Assembly (NCBI RefSeq): GCF_003253705.1
Contig: NZ_QKYU01000009.1
Location: forward strand, 1 to 64,000
Origin: Humitalea rosea
GTDB taxonomy: Bacteria > Pseudomonadota > Alphaproteobacteria > Acetobacterales > Acetobacteraceae
DNA length: 64,000 bases
Direction: 5' to 3'
Shown: positions 8,959-17,440 of the stretch, in pieces
Layout: every line of letters begins with the position of its first letter
Numbering within the stretch: the first letter of the stretch is position 1
Notes under the pieces: model-generated
The model's database searches: none
What the model was told of the DNA's origin: nothing
What the model saw: the letters and a program-made list of their open reading frames with translations, nothing else
Position numbers and translations under genes: made by a program

Positions 8959-9150
8959 TTACTTGGTCAGGATCAGCTTGTTGCTGCTGGTCAGGCGGAG
9001 ACGGTAATCCTCGTCACGATGGCGGATAACGATCTCTCGTTGCTCGCCAAACAGGTCGGAGCTTCGGACCACCCGCAATGGGGCACCGGCGGTGCTGCTC
9101 GCCTGAGATGAGTCGTTACGCGTCGATTCGGCCTCGGTCGGCACGTGCAT
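8959..9150 (-). CDS. hemP: heme uptake protein HemP/HmuP
   Basis: 63-residue protein with the HemP C-terminal signature: SSDLFGEQREIVIRHRDEDY, then RLRLTSSNKLILTK at the end. HemP/HmuP proteins activate expression of heme-receptor genes in rhizobia and relatives. The start at 9150 (MHVPTEAES) has CAGGGG just upstream; the in-frame start at 9189 would add a non-conserved extension and run into the Fur-like palindrome. It is the first gene of the heme operon, 67 bases before the receptor start. Confidence 0.9.
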   Translation of the reverse strand: MHVPTEAESTRNDSSQASSTAGAPLRVVRSSDLFGEQREIVIRHRDEDYRLRLTSSNKLILTK

Positions 9151-9193
9151 CCCCTGATCCTGCCGGTCATCGGATACACGGCATGACACTCAG

Positions 9194-9210
9194 TTGCAAG
9201 TGACTCGCAA
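9194..9210. promoter_or_regulatory. Fur-like iron box upstream of hemP
   Basis: A 17-base near-perfect palindrome, TTGCAAGTGACTCGCAA (8-base arms, 7 of 8 paired, around a central G). It sits 44 bases upstream of the hemP start and just outside the adjacent tctA end. TTGCAA-type dyads resemble alphaproteobacterial Fur/Mur boxes; Irr sites look different (TTCTAAA-like). The position fits iron-dependent repression of the whole heme operon. Assignment rests on motif shape and position. Confidence 0.55.
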
Positions 9211-9240
9211 TAGCGTTTTCGGCATGGCCGTTTCCGGGCG

Positions 9241-10746
9241 TCAGGCCGGCTTGCGGCGGAGCATCCCCCTCAGGCGCCCGGGCAGCCCCGGCACGGCATA
9301 GAGCGTGGCAAGAAGCGTCAGGGCGAACAGGAACGCGCTGATCGGGCGGGTGAAGAAGGGCGAGATATCCCCCCCCGACAGCACCAGCCCACGCAGCAGG
9401 TTCTTGTCCAGCAGCTCGCCCAGCACGACGCCCAGCACCAGCGGCGCCATGGGGAACTTCAGCTCCCGCAGGATAAAGCCGACCAGCCCCGCGCCCAGCA
9501 TCACATAGACGTCGAACAGCCGGGAGGTGATCGCATAGGCCCCGATGGTGCACAGCACGAAGACGATTGGCATCAGCCGCGACCGCGGGATCAGCAGCAC
9601 CCAGAGCAGCGGCCGCACGAGGATCAACCCGTAGATCAGCTTCACCATATCGGCGATGATCAGCATGGCGACGATCTGATAGATGAACTCGGGCGTGCTG
9701 ATCGCGAGCATCGGCCCCGGGTTCAGCCCATGGATCATCATCGCGGCCATCAGCACGGCGGCCGGCGCCGATCCCGGCACGCCCAGGGTCAGCACGGGGA
9801 TGATGGCGCCGGGCACACAGGCGCTTTCGCCGGTCTCGGCGGCCATCAGCCCCTCGACGCTGCCCTTGCCGAACAAATGGCGCTCCTTGCTCGTCCGCTT
9901 GGCGGCGGCATAGGAGGTCCAGGCGGCGATATCCTCGCCGAGGCCGGGCATGGCGCCAATAAAGGTGCCGAGCCCGCCGGAGCGAAGAATGGTGCGCCAG
10001 TATTTCGTCACATCGCTGATGCGCGGGATGACGCTGTCGATCTTGGAGGAGACCGCCTGCACCGTCGCGCCGCGCATCGCGCCCATCACCTCGGACACGC
10101 CGAACACGCCGACGAGCACCGGCAGCAGCCCCAGCCCGCCCGCCAGATCGGAATTGCCGAAGGCGAAGCGGGCATAGGCGTGGTTGCTCTCCTGCCCGAC
10201 GGTCGCGACGAAAAGCCCGATGAACCCGGCCAGATAGCCCTTCAGCGAATCGCCGCCCGAAAGCGAACCGGCGATGATGATCCCGAACAGCGCCACCCAG
10301 AACATCTCATAGGAGCCGAAGGACAGCGCGAAATCGCCGAGCGTGGGCGCGAAGATCGCGAGCATCAGCGTGCCGAACAGCGTCCCCAGCCAGGAGCCGA
10401 GCGTCGAGATGCCCATCGCCCGCCCGGCCTGCCCCTGCATCGCAAGCGGGTAGCCATCGAGCGTGCTGGCCGCGCTGGCCGGCGTGCCGGGGATGTTCAG
10501 CAGGATGGCGCTGCGCGAGCCGCCATAGATCGCGCCGACATAGACGCAGACCAGCACCAGCATCGCGACCTGCGGCCCCATGCTGAAGGTCAGCGTCGTG
10601 AGCAAGGCGACGCCCATGGTCGCGGTCAGCCCCGGCAGGGCACCGACCACGATGCCGAGCAAGGTCGCCCAAAGCGCATGGAAGATCGCGCCGCCGCCCA
10701 GCACATAGGAAAAGCCGCCGGCCAGCATGGTAAAGGGATCGTTCAC
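9241..10746 (-). CDS. tctA: tripartite tricarboxylate transporter large permease TctA
   Basis: 501-residue inner-membrane protein with the TctA blocks GIVVGALPGLTATMGVALL, YGGSRSAILLNIPGTPAS (near residue 75-92), GSWLGTLFGTL and a mid-protein GAMPGLGEDIAAW. About 11-12 membrane segments are expected. It forms the main channel with TctB and takes substrate from the periplasmic protein TctC. The start is GTG overlapping the tctB stop by 4 bases. Substrates in this family range over citrate and many other carboxylates; which one is used here is not evident. Confidence 0.93.
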   Translation of the reverse strand: MNDPFTMLAGGFSYVLGGGAIFHALWATLLGIVVGALPGLTATMGVALLTTLTFSMGPQVAMLVLVCVYVGAIYGGSRSAILLNIPGTPASAASTLDGYPLAMQGQAGRAMGISTLGSWLGTLFGTLMLAIFAPTLGDFALSFGSYEMFWVALFGIIIAGSLSGGDSLKGYLAGFIGLFVATVGQESNHAYARFAFGNSDLAGGLGLLPVLVGVFGVSEVMGAMRGATVQAVSSKIDSVIPRISDVTKYWRTILRSGGLGTFIGAMPGLGEDIAAWTSYAAAKRTSKERHLFGKGSVEGLMAAETGESACVPGAIIPVLTLGVPGSAPAAVLMAAMMIHGLNPGPMLAISTPEFIYQIVAMLIIADMVKLIYGLILVRPLLWVLLIPRSRLMPIVFVLCTIGAYAITSRLFDVYVMLGAGLVGFILRELKFPMAPLVLGVVLGELLDKNLLRGLVLSGGDISPFFTRPISAFLFALTLLATLYAVPGLPGRLRGMLRRKPA

Positions 10747-11237
10747 GGCAGGCGCACCAGGAAAATCCGTTCAAAGACATAGGTGACGGCGCCGCCGGTG
10801 AGCAGGCCAAGCACCGCGGCCTCGGCCAATCGGCGGACCCGGCGCCCGGCGGAGGCGCGCCATTCGAAGCAGGCGGTGAAGGAAAACACAAAAAGCGCGG
10901 CGGCGAGCCAGAAGGGCAGGCGCCCGATCAGCCCGACCGCATAGATCAGCCCGAGCGCCGCAGTCAGCGCGACGCTGCCCACATCCGTGGCCGGTGCCCC
11001 CTTCGTCCCCGCCTGGCGCAGCGAGCGCAGCCCGAGCAGGCCCGCGAGGAGGACGATCATCGCGCCGTGGAACCCGGGCACGATGCCGGGGGCCGTCAGC
11101 CCTGTGCCCGATTGCACGACGAACCGGGGCATGCCCCAGGATTCGACGATGATCGCGATGCCCAGGGCCAGCAGCACAGCCGCCGTCGCCAGATCCGCTC
11201 GCGCCGAAACCGGCGCGTCATCGGCGCCGGAGCTCAA
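10743..11237 (-). CDS. tctB: tripartite tricarboxylate transporter small subunit TctB
   Basis: 164-residue membrane protein with four hydrophobic segments (about residues 18-35, 55-70, 85-110, 140-160), the size and layout of TctB. The SGTGLTAPGIVPGFHGAMI segment matches the TctB signature region. A TTG start at 11237 overlaps the tctC stop, and no ATG or GTG fits between it and residue 36, so TTG is likely used. It is located between tctC and tctA in one operon. Confidence 0.88.
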   Translation of the reverse strand: MSSGADDAPVSARADLATAAVLLALGIAIIVESWGMPRFVVQSGTGLTAPGIVPGFHGAMIVLLAGLLGLRSLRQAGTKGAPATDVGSVALTAALGLIYAVGLIGRLPFWLAAALFVFSFTACFEWRASAGRRVRRLAEAAVLGLLTGGAVTYVFERIFLVRLP

Positions 11238-12241
11238 AGCCGGGCGATGCCCAGCGTGTCGGGGCTCACCCGTGCCTTGCCGCCATCGAAGTAGAGCCAG
11301 GCGGTCTGACGCACCATCTTCCAGGCCTCGTTGTAGGCGCGCTCACCGGAGAGCGGCGCGAAGAGCGCGGCGCGGCTGTCGGAGTAATCCTTCAGCCGCT
11401 GGCTGGTCGCGATCTTCTCGGCCCAGACCGAGTTCATCGTGTCGGTCACCATTTGCGGCACACCCTTGGGCGACCAGATGCCGAAGTAGTTCAGCGGCGC
11501 CGGCACATTCGGTATCCAGCGCAGGATCGAGGGGATCTCGCCGAAGCCGCGCAGGGTCACGGGCTGCTCGCTCTGCACCGCCAGCGGGACCAGACGGCGG
11601 GCGCGGATCATCTCGGCCGCCTCCACCAGCAGCACCGCGCTGACCTGGGTTTCACCCGCGACCGCGGCCACCGTGGCCGGCGCGCCGCCATCATAGGTGG
11701 CGTGGCGATAGCTGATGCCGCTCGCCTGACGGATCGCCTCCATCATATTGTGCCCGGCCGAGGAAATCCCCGCGGTGCCGACACTGACATTGTCTCCACG
11801 TGCCTTCAGCGCATCGAGGAACTGGCCGAAATCCTTGAACCCCGAGGCTTGGCTGGCCACCACGATGTTCACGTTCGCCACCGCGAAATACAGGTTCCAA
11901 TCGGCCAGCGCGGTGTCGAGCAGGCCGAGAACCTTGTAGCAGCCCACATCGACGGCGGCGCCGGCGGCCCAGGTCAGACCATCCTTCGGGGCTTCCAGGG
12001 CATTCTTCGTGCCGATGGAGCCGGAGGCGCCGGGCTGGTTCACCACGACGAATCGCGCGCCGAGCGCGCCCTCCAGCTCGGCGGCAACCAGACGTGCCAT
12101 CTGGTCGGTCGAGCCACCGGCGGCCCAGGGCACCACGATCGTGACCGGCCGATCCGGGCGCCAGACGGTACCTTGTGCGCGGACGAGCGGCGGGGCCGCG
12201 AGAGTGGCTGCCGTAGAGGCCAGGAGATGGCGACGAAGCAT
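11234..12241 (-). CDS. tctC: tripartite tricarboxylate transporter substrate-binding protein (Bug family)
   Basis: 335-residue periplasmic binding protein. A signal peptide (HLLASTAATLAAPPLVRAQG) is followed by the Bug signature WRPDRPVTIVVPWAAGGSTD and later QPGASGSIGTKNAL. Bug proteins bind carboxylates, with the ligand held by two water-bridged loops. The ATG has GAAGGAG seven bases upstream. The gene leads the tctC-tctB-tctA operon and is preceded by a palindromic operator candidate at 12260-12277. Confidence 0.93.
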   Translation of the reverse strand: MLRRHLLASTAATLAAPPLVRAQGTVWRPDRPVTIVVPWAAGGSTDQMARLVAAELEGALGARFVVVNQPGASGSIGTKNALEAPKDGLTWAAGAAVDVGCYKVLGLLDTALADWNLYFAVANVNIVVASQASGFKDFGQFLDALKARGDNVSVGTAGISSAGHNMMEAIRQASGISYRHATYDGGAPATVAAVAGETQVSAVLLVEAAEMIRARRLVPLAVQSEQPVTLRGFGEIPSILRWIPNVPAPLNYFGIWSPKGVPQMVTDTMNSVWAEKIATSQRLKDYSDSRAALFAPLSGERAYNEAWKMVRQTAWLYFDGGKARVSPDTLGIARL

Positions 12242-12259
12242 GCGGAAGTCTCCTTCGAT

Positions 12260-12277
12260 CCGGTGGTAACCAACCGG
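12260..12277. promoter_or_regulatory. palindromic operator candidate upstream of tctC (GntR/FadR-like)
   Basis: The 18 bases read CCGGTGGTAACCAACCGG. The core TGGTAACCA (12264-12272) is a dyad fitting the TNGT-N-ACNA pattern of FCD-type GntR regulators, extended by CCGG arms. It lies 19 bases upstream of the tctC start codon, where a repressor could block the promoter or elongation. No GntR-type gene is in the window, so the assignment is motif-based. Confidence 0.4.
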
Positions 12278-12324
12278 TTCCTTGCATGAAAGGCCGGGGC
12301 TGGGCGGGCGTCAAGCGATGATGG

Positions 12325-13116
12325 CTAGCCGAATTCGGGACCGGCGGGGGCGATGATGTGCCGCGCCTCACCTGGCAGGGTCGCGCCCAGCACCATGCGG
12401 GTAAAGGGTCGTTCGATCCGCGCCCCTGCGTCAACCAACCAGTTGGCGACACCGGTGGCAGCGTCGTTGACGTCGATGATGGCGGGGCCCGGCAAGGTGG
12501 CGCGGAGATCGGCAATCAACCCACATGCGCCCTGCCCAATGACCGGCCCGATCTGGGCCGCACGCAGCCCGTCCCGCGCCAGGGCGAAGCCGCCCGGCGC
12601 CTGCCGCCCGCCCCCGCGCCCGGCGAGCCCACGCAGCAGCGCCTCCCGCGGCGCACCAAAGGCGCGGGCATCCTGGGCCAGCGCGGCCGGCCAATCGGCG
12701 ATGGGGTGCGAGGCCCCGCCCCCTGGCAATTCGGGCGGCAGGCTCATCCGCGTGAACCCCCAGGCATCGCGAAAGCCGAGGCGGGCATAGACCGCGCGCC
12801 CCGCCGGCGTCGCATCGAGCGCGATGGACCGCCGGCCTGCCAGCGCCGCCAGCGCCCATTGCAGCAGGGCGGTGGCGAGCCCTCGCCGCCGCTGGTCGGG
12901 CCGCACCAGCACCATGGAGATCCAGGCGAGATCCGGGCCATGCGGCAGTATGGCGGCGGTGGCGGCCAGCGCCGCGCCGCCGTCATCGACCACCTGCACC
13001 GCGCCGAGGTCGAGGAAAACCCGCCAATCCGCCGCGACCTGGTTCCAGCCGATGGCGGCGCCGAGTGCTGCGGCGCGGGGCAGGTCGGCCTGGCTCATGG
13101 GTCTCATGCCCGCCAT
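12325..13116 (-). CDS. GNAT family N-acetyltransferase
   Basis: 263-residue protein whose first half is a GNAT domain: LAWISMVLVRPDQRRRGLATALLQWAL carries the acetyl-CoA-binding R/Q-x-x-G-x-A loop near residues 83-90. The second half (about 150-263) resembles the extra C-terminal acetyltransferase-like domain found in several bacterial GNAT proteins. The substrate is unknown. Starts at 13116 or 13107 are both possible. The longer in-frame extension upstream overlaps the divergent oxidoreductase gene and is rejected. It lies tail-to-head after tctC but 83 bases away, so it may be separately transcribed. Confidence 0.8.
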   Translation of the reverse strand: MAGMRPMSQADLPRAAALGAAIGWNQVAADWRVFLDLGAVQVVDDGGAALAATAAILPHGPDLAWISMVLVRPDQRRRGLATALLQWALAALAGRRSIALDATPAGRAVYARLGFRDAWGFTRMSLPPELPGGGASHPIADWPAALAQDARAFGAPREALLRGLAGRGGGRQAPGGFALARDGLRAAQIGPVIGQGACGLIADLRATLPGPAIIDVNDAATGVANWLVDAGARIERPFTRMVLGATLPGEARHIIAPAGPEFG

Positions 13117-13183
13117 CGCAATCCGCCGGCCGTCCGCCGTCAACCGGTTGACGGCGCGGGCGCGGCGGCCTTGGCTGCGCGCC

Positions 13184-14176
13184 ATGCGGGTTGCGGTCTT
13201 CGGTTGTGGCGCCTTCGGTCGGGTGCATCTGGCGGCACTCGCGGCCCTGGGTGCGGAAGCCTGCGGCGTTGAGCCGGACCCCGCCATGCACCCGCCCGGG
13301 CTGCGCATCCTGTCCCCCGAGGCCGCGCTGCATTGGTGCGACGCCGCCATCGTGGTGACGCCGGTGCAGAGCCATGTGGACGTGTCATCCGCGGTTCTCG
13401 CCGCCGGTCGGGCCCTGTTCCTGGAAAAGCCCGCGACGGAGACGGCCGCCGAGGCGCAGGCGCTGGTCGATCTGGCCGAGGCGCGCGGCGCCATCGCCCA
13501 GGTCGGGCTGTATTTCCGCTTCCACCCCAAGGCCCGCGCCCTGGCCGCCCTGGTGCGCGACGGCAGCCTCGGGCGCGTGCATTACGCGGCCGCCCGCTTC
13601 TCCGGGTTGAAGCGCGCGCGGGCGGATTCCGGGGCGCTGCTCAATGACGCCGTGCATTTCGCCGATCTGCTGCCCTGGCTGCTGGGCGAGGCCCCCCGCG
13701 CCGTCTTCGCCGCCATGGCCGATCCCCTGGGCCGGGGGCGCGAGGATCTGGCGGTGCTGCATCTGCGGTTTCCCTCCGGCGCCATCGGGCTGATCGAGGC
13801 CGGCTGCGTGTTGCCCGGCCATTGGCCCGATGCCGTCGTGCCCGGCGCCGAAACCCGCAAGGAGATCATCCTGGCCGGCAACGAGGGCATGGCCGAGGTT
13901 GATTTCGCCGCCGAGAGCTTCCGGCTGCGCCGTGGCCGCCACCGCCCGGATGCCGCCGGCGCCTGGTGGCCCGACCATGCGCCCGCCGAGGATCCTGGTG
14001 CGGCCGCCGCGACGCCGCATGAGGTGGTGACGGCGGAAGTCTCGACCTTCCTCGACGCCGTGCGCCAGGGCCGGGCCCTCGGCCCAGGGCTGCGGGAGGG
14101 CGCCTTGGCCCCGGCGCTGCTGCTGGACGCCGCCCGGCGCTCAGCGCAGGAAGGCCGTATGGTGGAGATTGGATGA
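13184..14176 (+). CDS. Gfo/Idh/MocA family oxidoreductase
   Basis: 330-residue NAD(P)-dependent oxidoreductase, usually acting on sugars or cyclitols. The N-terminal Rossmann motif is VAVFGCGAFGRVHLAAL and the family's EKP motif is LFLEKPAT (near residue 85), whose Lys is catalytic. The C-terminal half has the beta-sheet substrate domain. The ATG at 13184 gives the canonical start immediately before the nucleotide-binding strand. It overlaps the next gene by 4 bases, so it is co-translated with a TIM-barrel isomerase. Confidence 0.86.
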   Translation: MRVAVFGCGAFGRVHLAALAALGAEACGVEPDPAMHPPGLRILSPEAALHWCDAAIVVTPVQSHVDVSSAVLAAGRALFLEKPATETAAEAQALVDLAEARGAIAQVGLYFRFHPKARALAALVRDGSLGRVHYAAARFSGLKRARADSGALLNDAVHFADLLPWLLGEAPRAVFAAMADPLGRGREDLAVLHLRFPSGAIGLIEAGCVLPGHWPDAVVPGAETRKEIILAGNEGMAEVDFAAESFRLRRGRHRPDAAGAWWPDHAPAEDPGAAAATPHEVVTAEVSTFLDAVRQGRALGPGLREGALAPALLLDAARRSAQEGRMVEIG

Positions 14177-14991
14177 TGCGTTTTTCGCTCTGCAACGAGG
14201 TGGTGCGGGAGCTTGATTTCCCGGCCCAATGCGCCCTGGCCAAGCGCCTCGGCTATGACGGGCTGGAAATCGCGCCCTTCACGCTGGACGCCGAGGCAGC
14301 GCATCTCCTGCCCGCCACACGCCGTGCCGAACTGCGCCGGATCGCCGATGCCGAGGGCGTGGCCTTGACCGGGCTGCATTGGCTGCTGGTCGCCCCCGCC
14401 GGCATGTCCATCACCAATGGTGATGCCCGCACGCTGGATGTCATGGCCCGGCTGGTCGGCCTCGCGGCCGATCTGGGCGCGGGGTATCTCGTCCATGGCT
14501 CGCCGTTCCAGCGCGTCGTGACCTCCCCCGAGAATGCGGCCCGCGCCGAGGCCGCCATGGCCCATGCCGGGCGCTGCGCCGCCGCCGCCGGCGTCACCTA
14601 CGTGCTGGAACCGCTGGCCCCCCCCGACAACTCCTGGTGCCACACGGTGGCCGAGGCGGTCGCGATCATGGACCGCATCGGCAACCCCGCGCTGCGGACC
14701 ATGATCGATGTGAGTGCCGCCGGAAACGCCGAAACCGAAGACGTGCCAGCACTGATCGCGCGCTGGCTGCCGACGGGGCGGATCGCGCATATCCATCTGA
14801 ACGACCGCAATCGCCGCGGCCCAGGCCAGGGCGGCGACCGCTTCGCGCCGATCCTCGCGGCCCTGCGGGCGGTTGGCTATGATGGCATCTGCGGCGTGGA
14901 ACCTTTTGACTACATCCCCGATGGTCCCGGCTGCGCCGCCCGTGCCATCGGCTATCTGCGCGGCATCGAGGAGGCCCTGGACCATGGCTGA
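14173..14991 (+). CDS. sugar phosphate isomerase/epimerase family protein (TIM barrel)
   Basis: 272-residue AP-endonuclease-2-like TIM barrel of the IolE/hydroxypyruvate-isomerase group. It starts MMRFSLCNEVVRELDF and has GYDGLEIAPF near residue 30. Metal-ligand candidates are Glu in YVLEPLAPPDNSW (near 145), Asp in TMIDVSAAG (near 180), His in IAHIHLNDRNR (near 205) and Glu in CGVEPFDY (near 245). The exact substrate is unknown. It is coupled to the Gfo/Idh/MocA gene upstream (ATGATG overlapping its stop) and overlaps the enolase-superfamily gene by 8 bases. Confidence 0.85.
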   Translation: MMRFSLCNEVVRELDFPAQCALAKRLGYDGLEIAPFTLDAEAAHLLPATRRAELRRIADAEGVALTGLHWLLVAPAGMSITNGDARTLDVMARLVGLAADLGAGYLVHGSPFQRVVTSPENAARAEAAMAHAGRCAAAAGVTYVLEPLAPPDNSWCHTVAEAVAIMDRIGNPALRTMIDVSAAGNAETEDVPALIARWLPTGRIAHIHLNDRNRRGPGQGGDRFAPILAALRAVGYDGICGVEPFDYIPDGPGCAARAIGYLRGIEEALDHG

Positions 14992-16420
14992 CGCCCCACG
15001 TTTTCGCCTGGCCGAGACCGAATGCCGCGAATGGCCGTTCCGGCTCCGCATGCCCTTCCGCTTTGGCGTCATCACCGTCACCCATGGGCGCCAGGCCGTG
15101 ATCCGCGCCCGCATCGTGACCGAGGACGGCCGCGAGGCCTGGGGTGTCGCCGCCGAAACCCTGGCGGCGAAGTGGTTCGACAAGGATGCGGCCCTCTCCG
15201 ACGCGCAGAACGAGGACCAGCTGCGCCGCGCCCTGGAACTCGCCTGCGCCGAGACGCGGGCGGCGGCGCTGGACACCGCCTTTGGCCATTTCGCCAATGG
15301 CTATGCGCCGCAGATCCGCATGGGCGGCGAGGAGCGGCTGAACCCGCTGGTCGCCTCCTACGGGCGTGCGTTGCTCGACCGCGCGATGCTGGATGCGCTG
15401 CTGAAGCTGCATGGCCTGTCGTTCTGGGACGGGATGCGGATGAACATCGGCGGCTTGGCGCCGCATGGCTGCGCACCGGATCTCGCGGACTTCGACTTCC
15501 GCGGCATGCTGGCGGGGCTGAAGCCGCTGACGCGGGTGCAGGCGCGGCATACCGTCGGGCTGGTGGACCCCATCACCGCCGACGACCAGACCCTCCGCGT
15601 CGAGGACGGCCTGCCGGAAACGCTGGAGGAGGTCGCCAATACCTACGGCCACCGCTGGTGGAAGCTGAAGGTCGGCGGCGACATCAAGGCCGATGTCGAT
15701 CGCCTGTCCCGCATCGCCGGGGTGCTGGACCTGCGGCCCGGCTACCGGGCCAGCCTGGACGGCAACGAGCAATACGAGGATGCCGATGGCGTTGTCGCCC
15801 TCTGGCGCGCGATCGAGGCCGAGCCGCGCCTCGCCGGGCTGCGGCAGGCCATCGCCTACATCGAGCAGCCGGTGAAGCGCGCCCAGGCCCTGGCCACCAG
15901 CATGGACGCCCTGGCCAAGCACCGCCCCGTCATCATCGATGAAAGCGACGGGCCGCTCGATGCCTTCGTCACCGCGCGCGGCCTCGGCTATTCGGGCGTG
16001 TCGTCCAAGGCCTGCAAGGGCATCTGGCGCAGCCTGATCAATCTTGCCCGTTGCCGCGCCTGGAATGATGAGGAAGGGGCGGCGCGCTACTTCATGAGTG
16101 CCGAGGATCTGACCACCCTCGCCGGCGTCTGCGTGCAGCAGGATCTGGCGCTGATCTCATTGCTCGGCCTGAGCCATGTCGAGCGCAACGGGCATCATTT
16201 CGTCGACGGGTTTTCCGGGCGGCCCAAGGCCGAGGCGGTGCGCTTCATGGAGGCGCACCAAGGGCTTTACGCGGATACCCCGCACGGCCCGCGCCTTGCG
16301 ATCCGCGACGGAGCGCTCGATCTGCGCTCGCTGGATTGTCCCGGCCTCGGCGCGACGGAGGAGCCGGACTATACCGCGATGGAGGCGATGCCCCGCGCCG
16401 CCTGGCCGCCGTCAGACTAG
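14984..16420 (+). CDS. enolase-superfamily dehydratase/racemase-like protein
   Basis: 478-residue protein with the mandelate-racemase/enolase-superfamily layout: an N-terminal capping domain and a C-terminal barrel. WWKLKVGGDIKAD (near residue 225) holds the barrel strand with KxK-type basic residues, SLDGNEQYED gives the first metal-ligand Asp, YIEQPVKR the Glu, and VIIDESDGPLD the third acidic ligand. It is somewhat longer than typical members (about 380-400). It closes the three-gene plus-strand operon and overlaps the convergent gene end by 9 bases. The context suggests breakdown of a sugar acid; the substrate is not identifiable. Confidence 0.8.
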   Translation: MADAPRFRLAETECREWPFRLRMPFRFGVITVTHGRQAVIRARIVTEDGREAWGVAAETLAAKWFDKDAALSDAQNEDQLRRALELACAETRAAALDTAFGHFANGYAPQIRMGGEERLNPLVASYGRALLDRAMLDALLKLHGLSFWDGMRMNIGGLAPHGCAPDLADFDFRGMLAGLKPLTRVQARHTVGLVDPITADDQTLRVEDGLPETLEEVANTYGHRWWKLKVGGDIKADVDRLSRIAGVLDLRPGYRASLDGNEQYEDADGVVALWRAIEAEPRLAGLRQAIAYIEQPVKRAQALATSMDALAKHRPVIIDESDGPLDAFVTARGLGYSGVSSKACKGIWRSLINLARCRAWNDEEGAARYFMSAEDLTTLAGVCVQQDLALISLLGLSHVERNGHHFVDGFSGRPKAEAVRFMEAHQGLYADTPHGPRLAIRDGALDLRSLDCPGLGATEEPDYTAMEAMPRAAWPPSD

Positions 16421-17440
16421 CCAGGCATTGAGGTTGGCCGCGACGAAGGCGTCATCGGTCAGATCCGGATAGCGCGCGCTGACCGCCGTCAGCAGATCCG
16501 CCTGCCCCGGCGAGAGCGTCTCATCCGGGTCCAGGCACCAGATGCCCTCCAACAACCCCTGTCGGCGCAGGATCTCGTGGCAACCCGCGATGCAGCCGGC
16601 GAAGTCGTTGGCGACGTCGAAGACAGCGGCATTCATCTCCGTCACCTGCGGGTCCAGCGCCAGCAGCGCCGCATCGACCGGCCCCTGGCGGCAACGCGCC
16701 TGCAGGGCGACGGCGCGTTCGGTCCAGACGCTCCAATGCCCAAGCAGCCCGCCGACGATATGCGCCGGCCGCCCCCCCAGCACGAAGGGCGTCAGCAGGT
16801 CGCCGACGATGTGGTCGTCATTGCCGGTATAGAGCGCGATCCGGTCCAGCGCCCCCGCCTCGGTCACGCCGCGCACCACATCCAGCGTGGCATAGCGGTT
16901 GAAGGGCGCGATCTTGATCGCGGCGACATTCTCGATCGCGGCAAACCGTTTCCAGAAGCTCGCACTGAGCCTGACCCCGCCCACGGCAGGCTGGAGGTAG
17001 AAGCCGAACAGCGGCATTTCGGCCGCGACGGCCTCGCAATGCGCGATCATCTCCTCCTCGCCCGCGCCACGGAAGGCGGCAAGCGAGAGCAGAACGGCGT
17101 GGTAGCCGAGGCCGCGGGCGATGCGCGCCTCCTTCACCGCCTGCTCGGTGCGGCCCACGGCACCGGCGATCAGCAGCGCGTCGCGGCCATCGGCCACCTC
17201 GGCCGCCGCGCGCAAAACCGGCTCGAACAGCCCGACGTCACGGATCGCGAATTGCGTGGTGTGGACGCCGACCGCGATGCCGCCGGCACCCGCCGCAAGG
17301 TAGTAGCGCGACAGCGCCCTTTGCCGCACCGGGTCCATGGTCCGATCCGCCCGCAGCGCCAGCGGCTGCGCGGGGATGGCGCAGCCCGCGAAGAGCCGGG
17401 TGCGGAGCACCTCCGGCCAATCCCTCCAGAGCAGACCCAT
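16412..17440 (-). CDS. dihydrodipicolinate synthase family protein
   Basis: 342-residue class I aldolase-type barrel. The Schiff-base Lys is likely in AAIKIAPFNR (near residue 176) and the catalytic Tyr in LFGFYLQP (near 146). Family members cleave or dehydrate 2-keto acids and sugar acids. It overlaps the upstream epimerase stop (TGATG), so the two are co-translated. In a sugar-acid context a keto-deoxy-sugar-acid aldolase or dehydratase is the most natural guess, unproven. Confidence 0.83.
   Translation of the reverse strand: MGLLWRDWPEVLRTRLFAGCAIPAQPLALRADRTMDPVRQRALSRYYLAAGAGGIAVGVHTTQFAIRDVGLFEPVLRAAAEVADGRDALLIAGAVGRTEQAVKEARIARGLGYHAVLLSLAAFRGAGEEEMIAHCEAVAAEMPLFGFYLQPAVGGVRLSASFWKRFAAIENVAAIKIAPFNRYATLDVVRGVTEAGALDRIALYTGNDDHIVGDLLTPFVLGGRPAHIVGGLLGHWSVWTERAVALQARCRQGPVDAALLALDPQVTEMNAAVFDVANDFAGCIAGCHEILRRQGLLEGIWCLDPDETLSPGQADLLTAVSARYPDLTDDAFVAANLNAWLV

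Noticed and set aside
12824..13183. In-frame extension upstream of the Gfo/Idh/MocA start
   Set aside because: It runs through the oppositely oriented GNAT gene and adds a low-complexity Arg/Ser segment; the Rossmann motif begins right after the ATG at 13184.
13582..15297. 571-codon minus-strand frame opposite the oxidoreductase and isomerase genes
   Set aside because: Composition-driven shadow running across two well-supported plus-strand genes.
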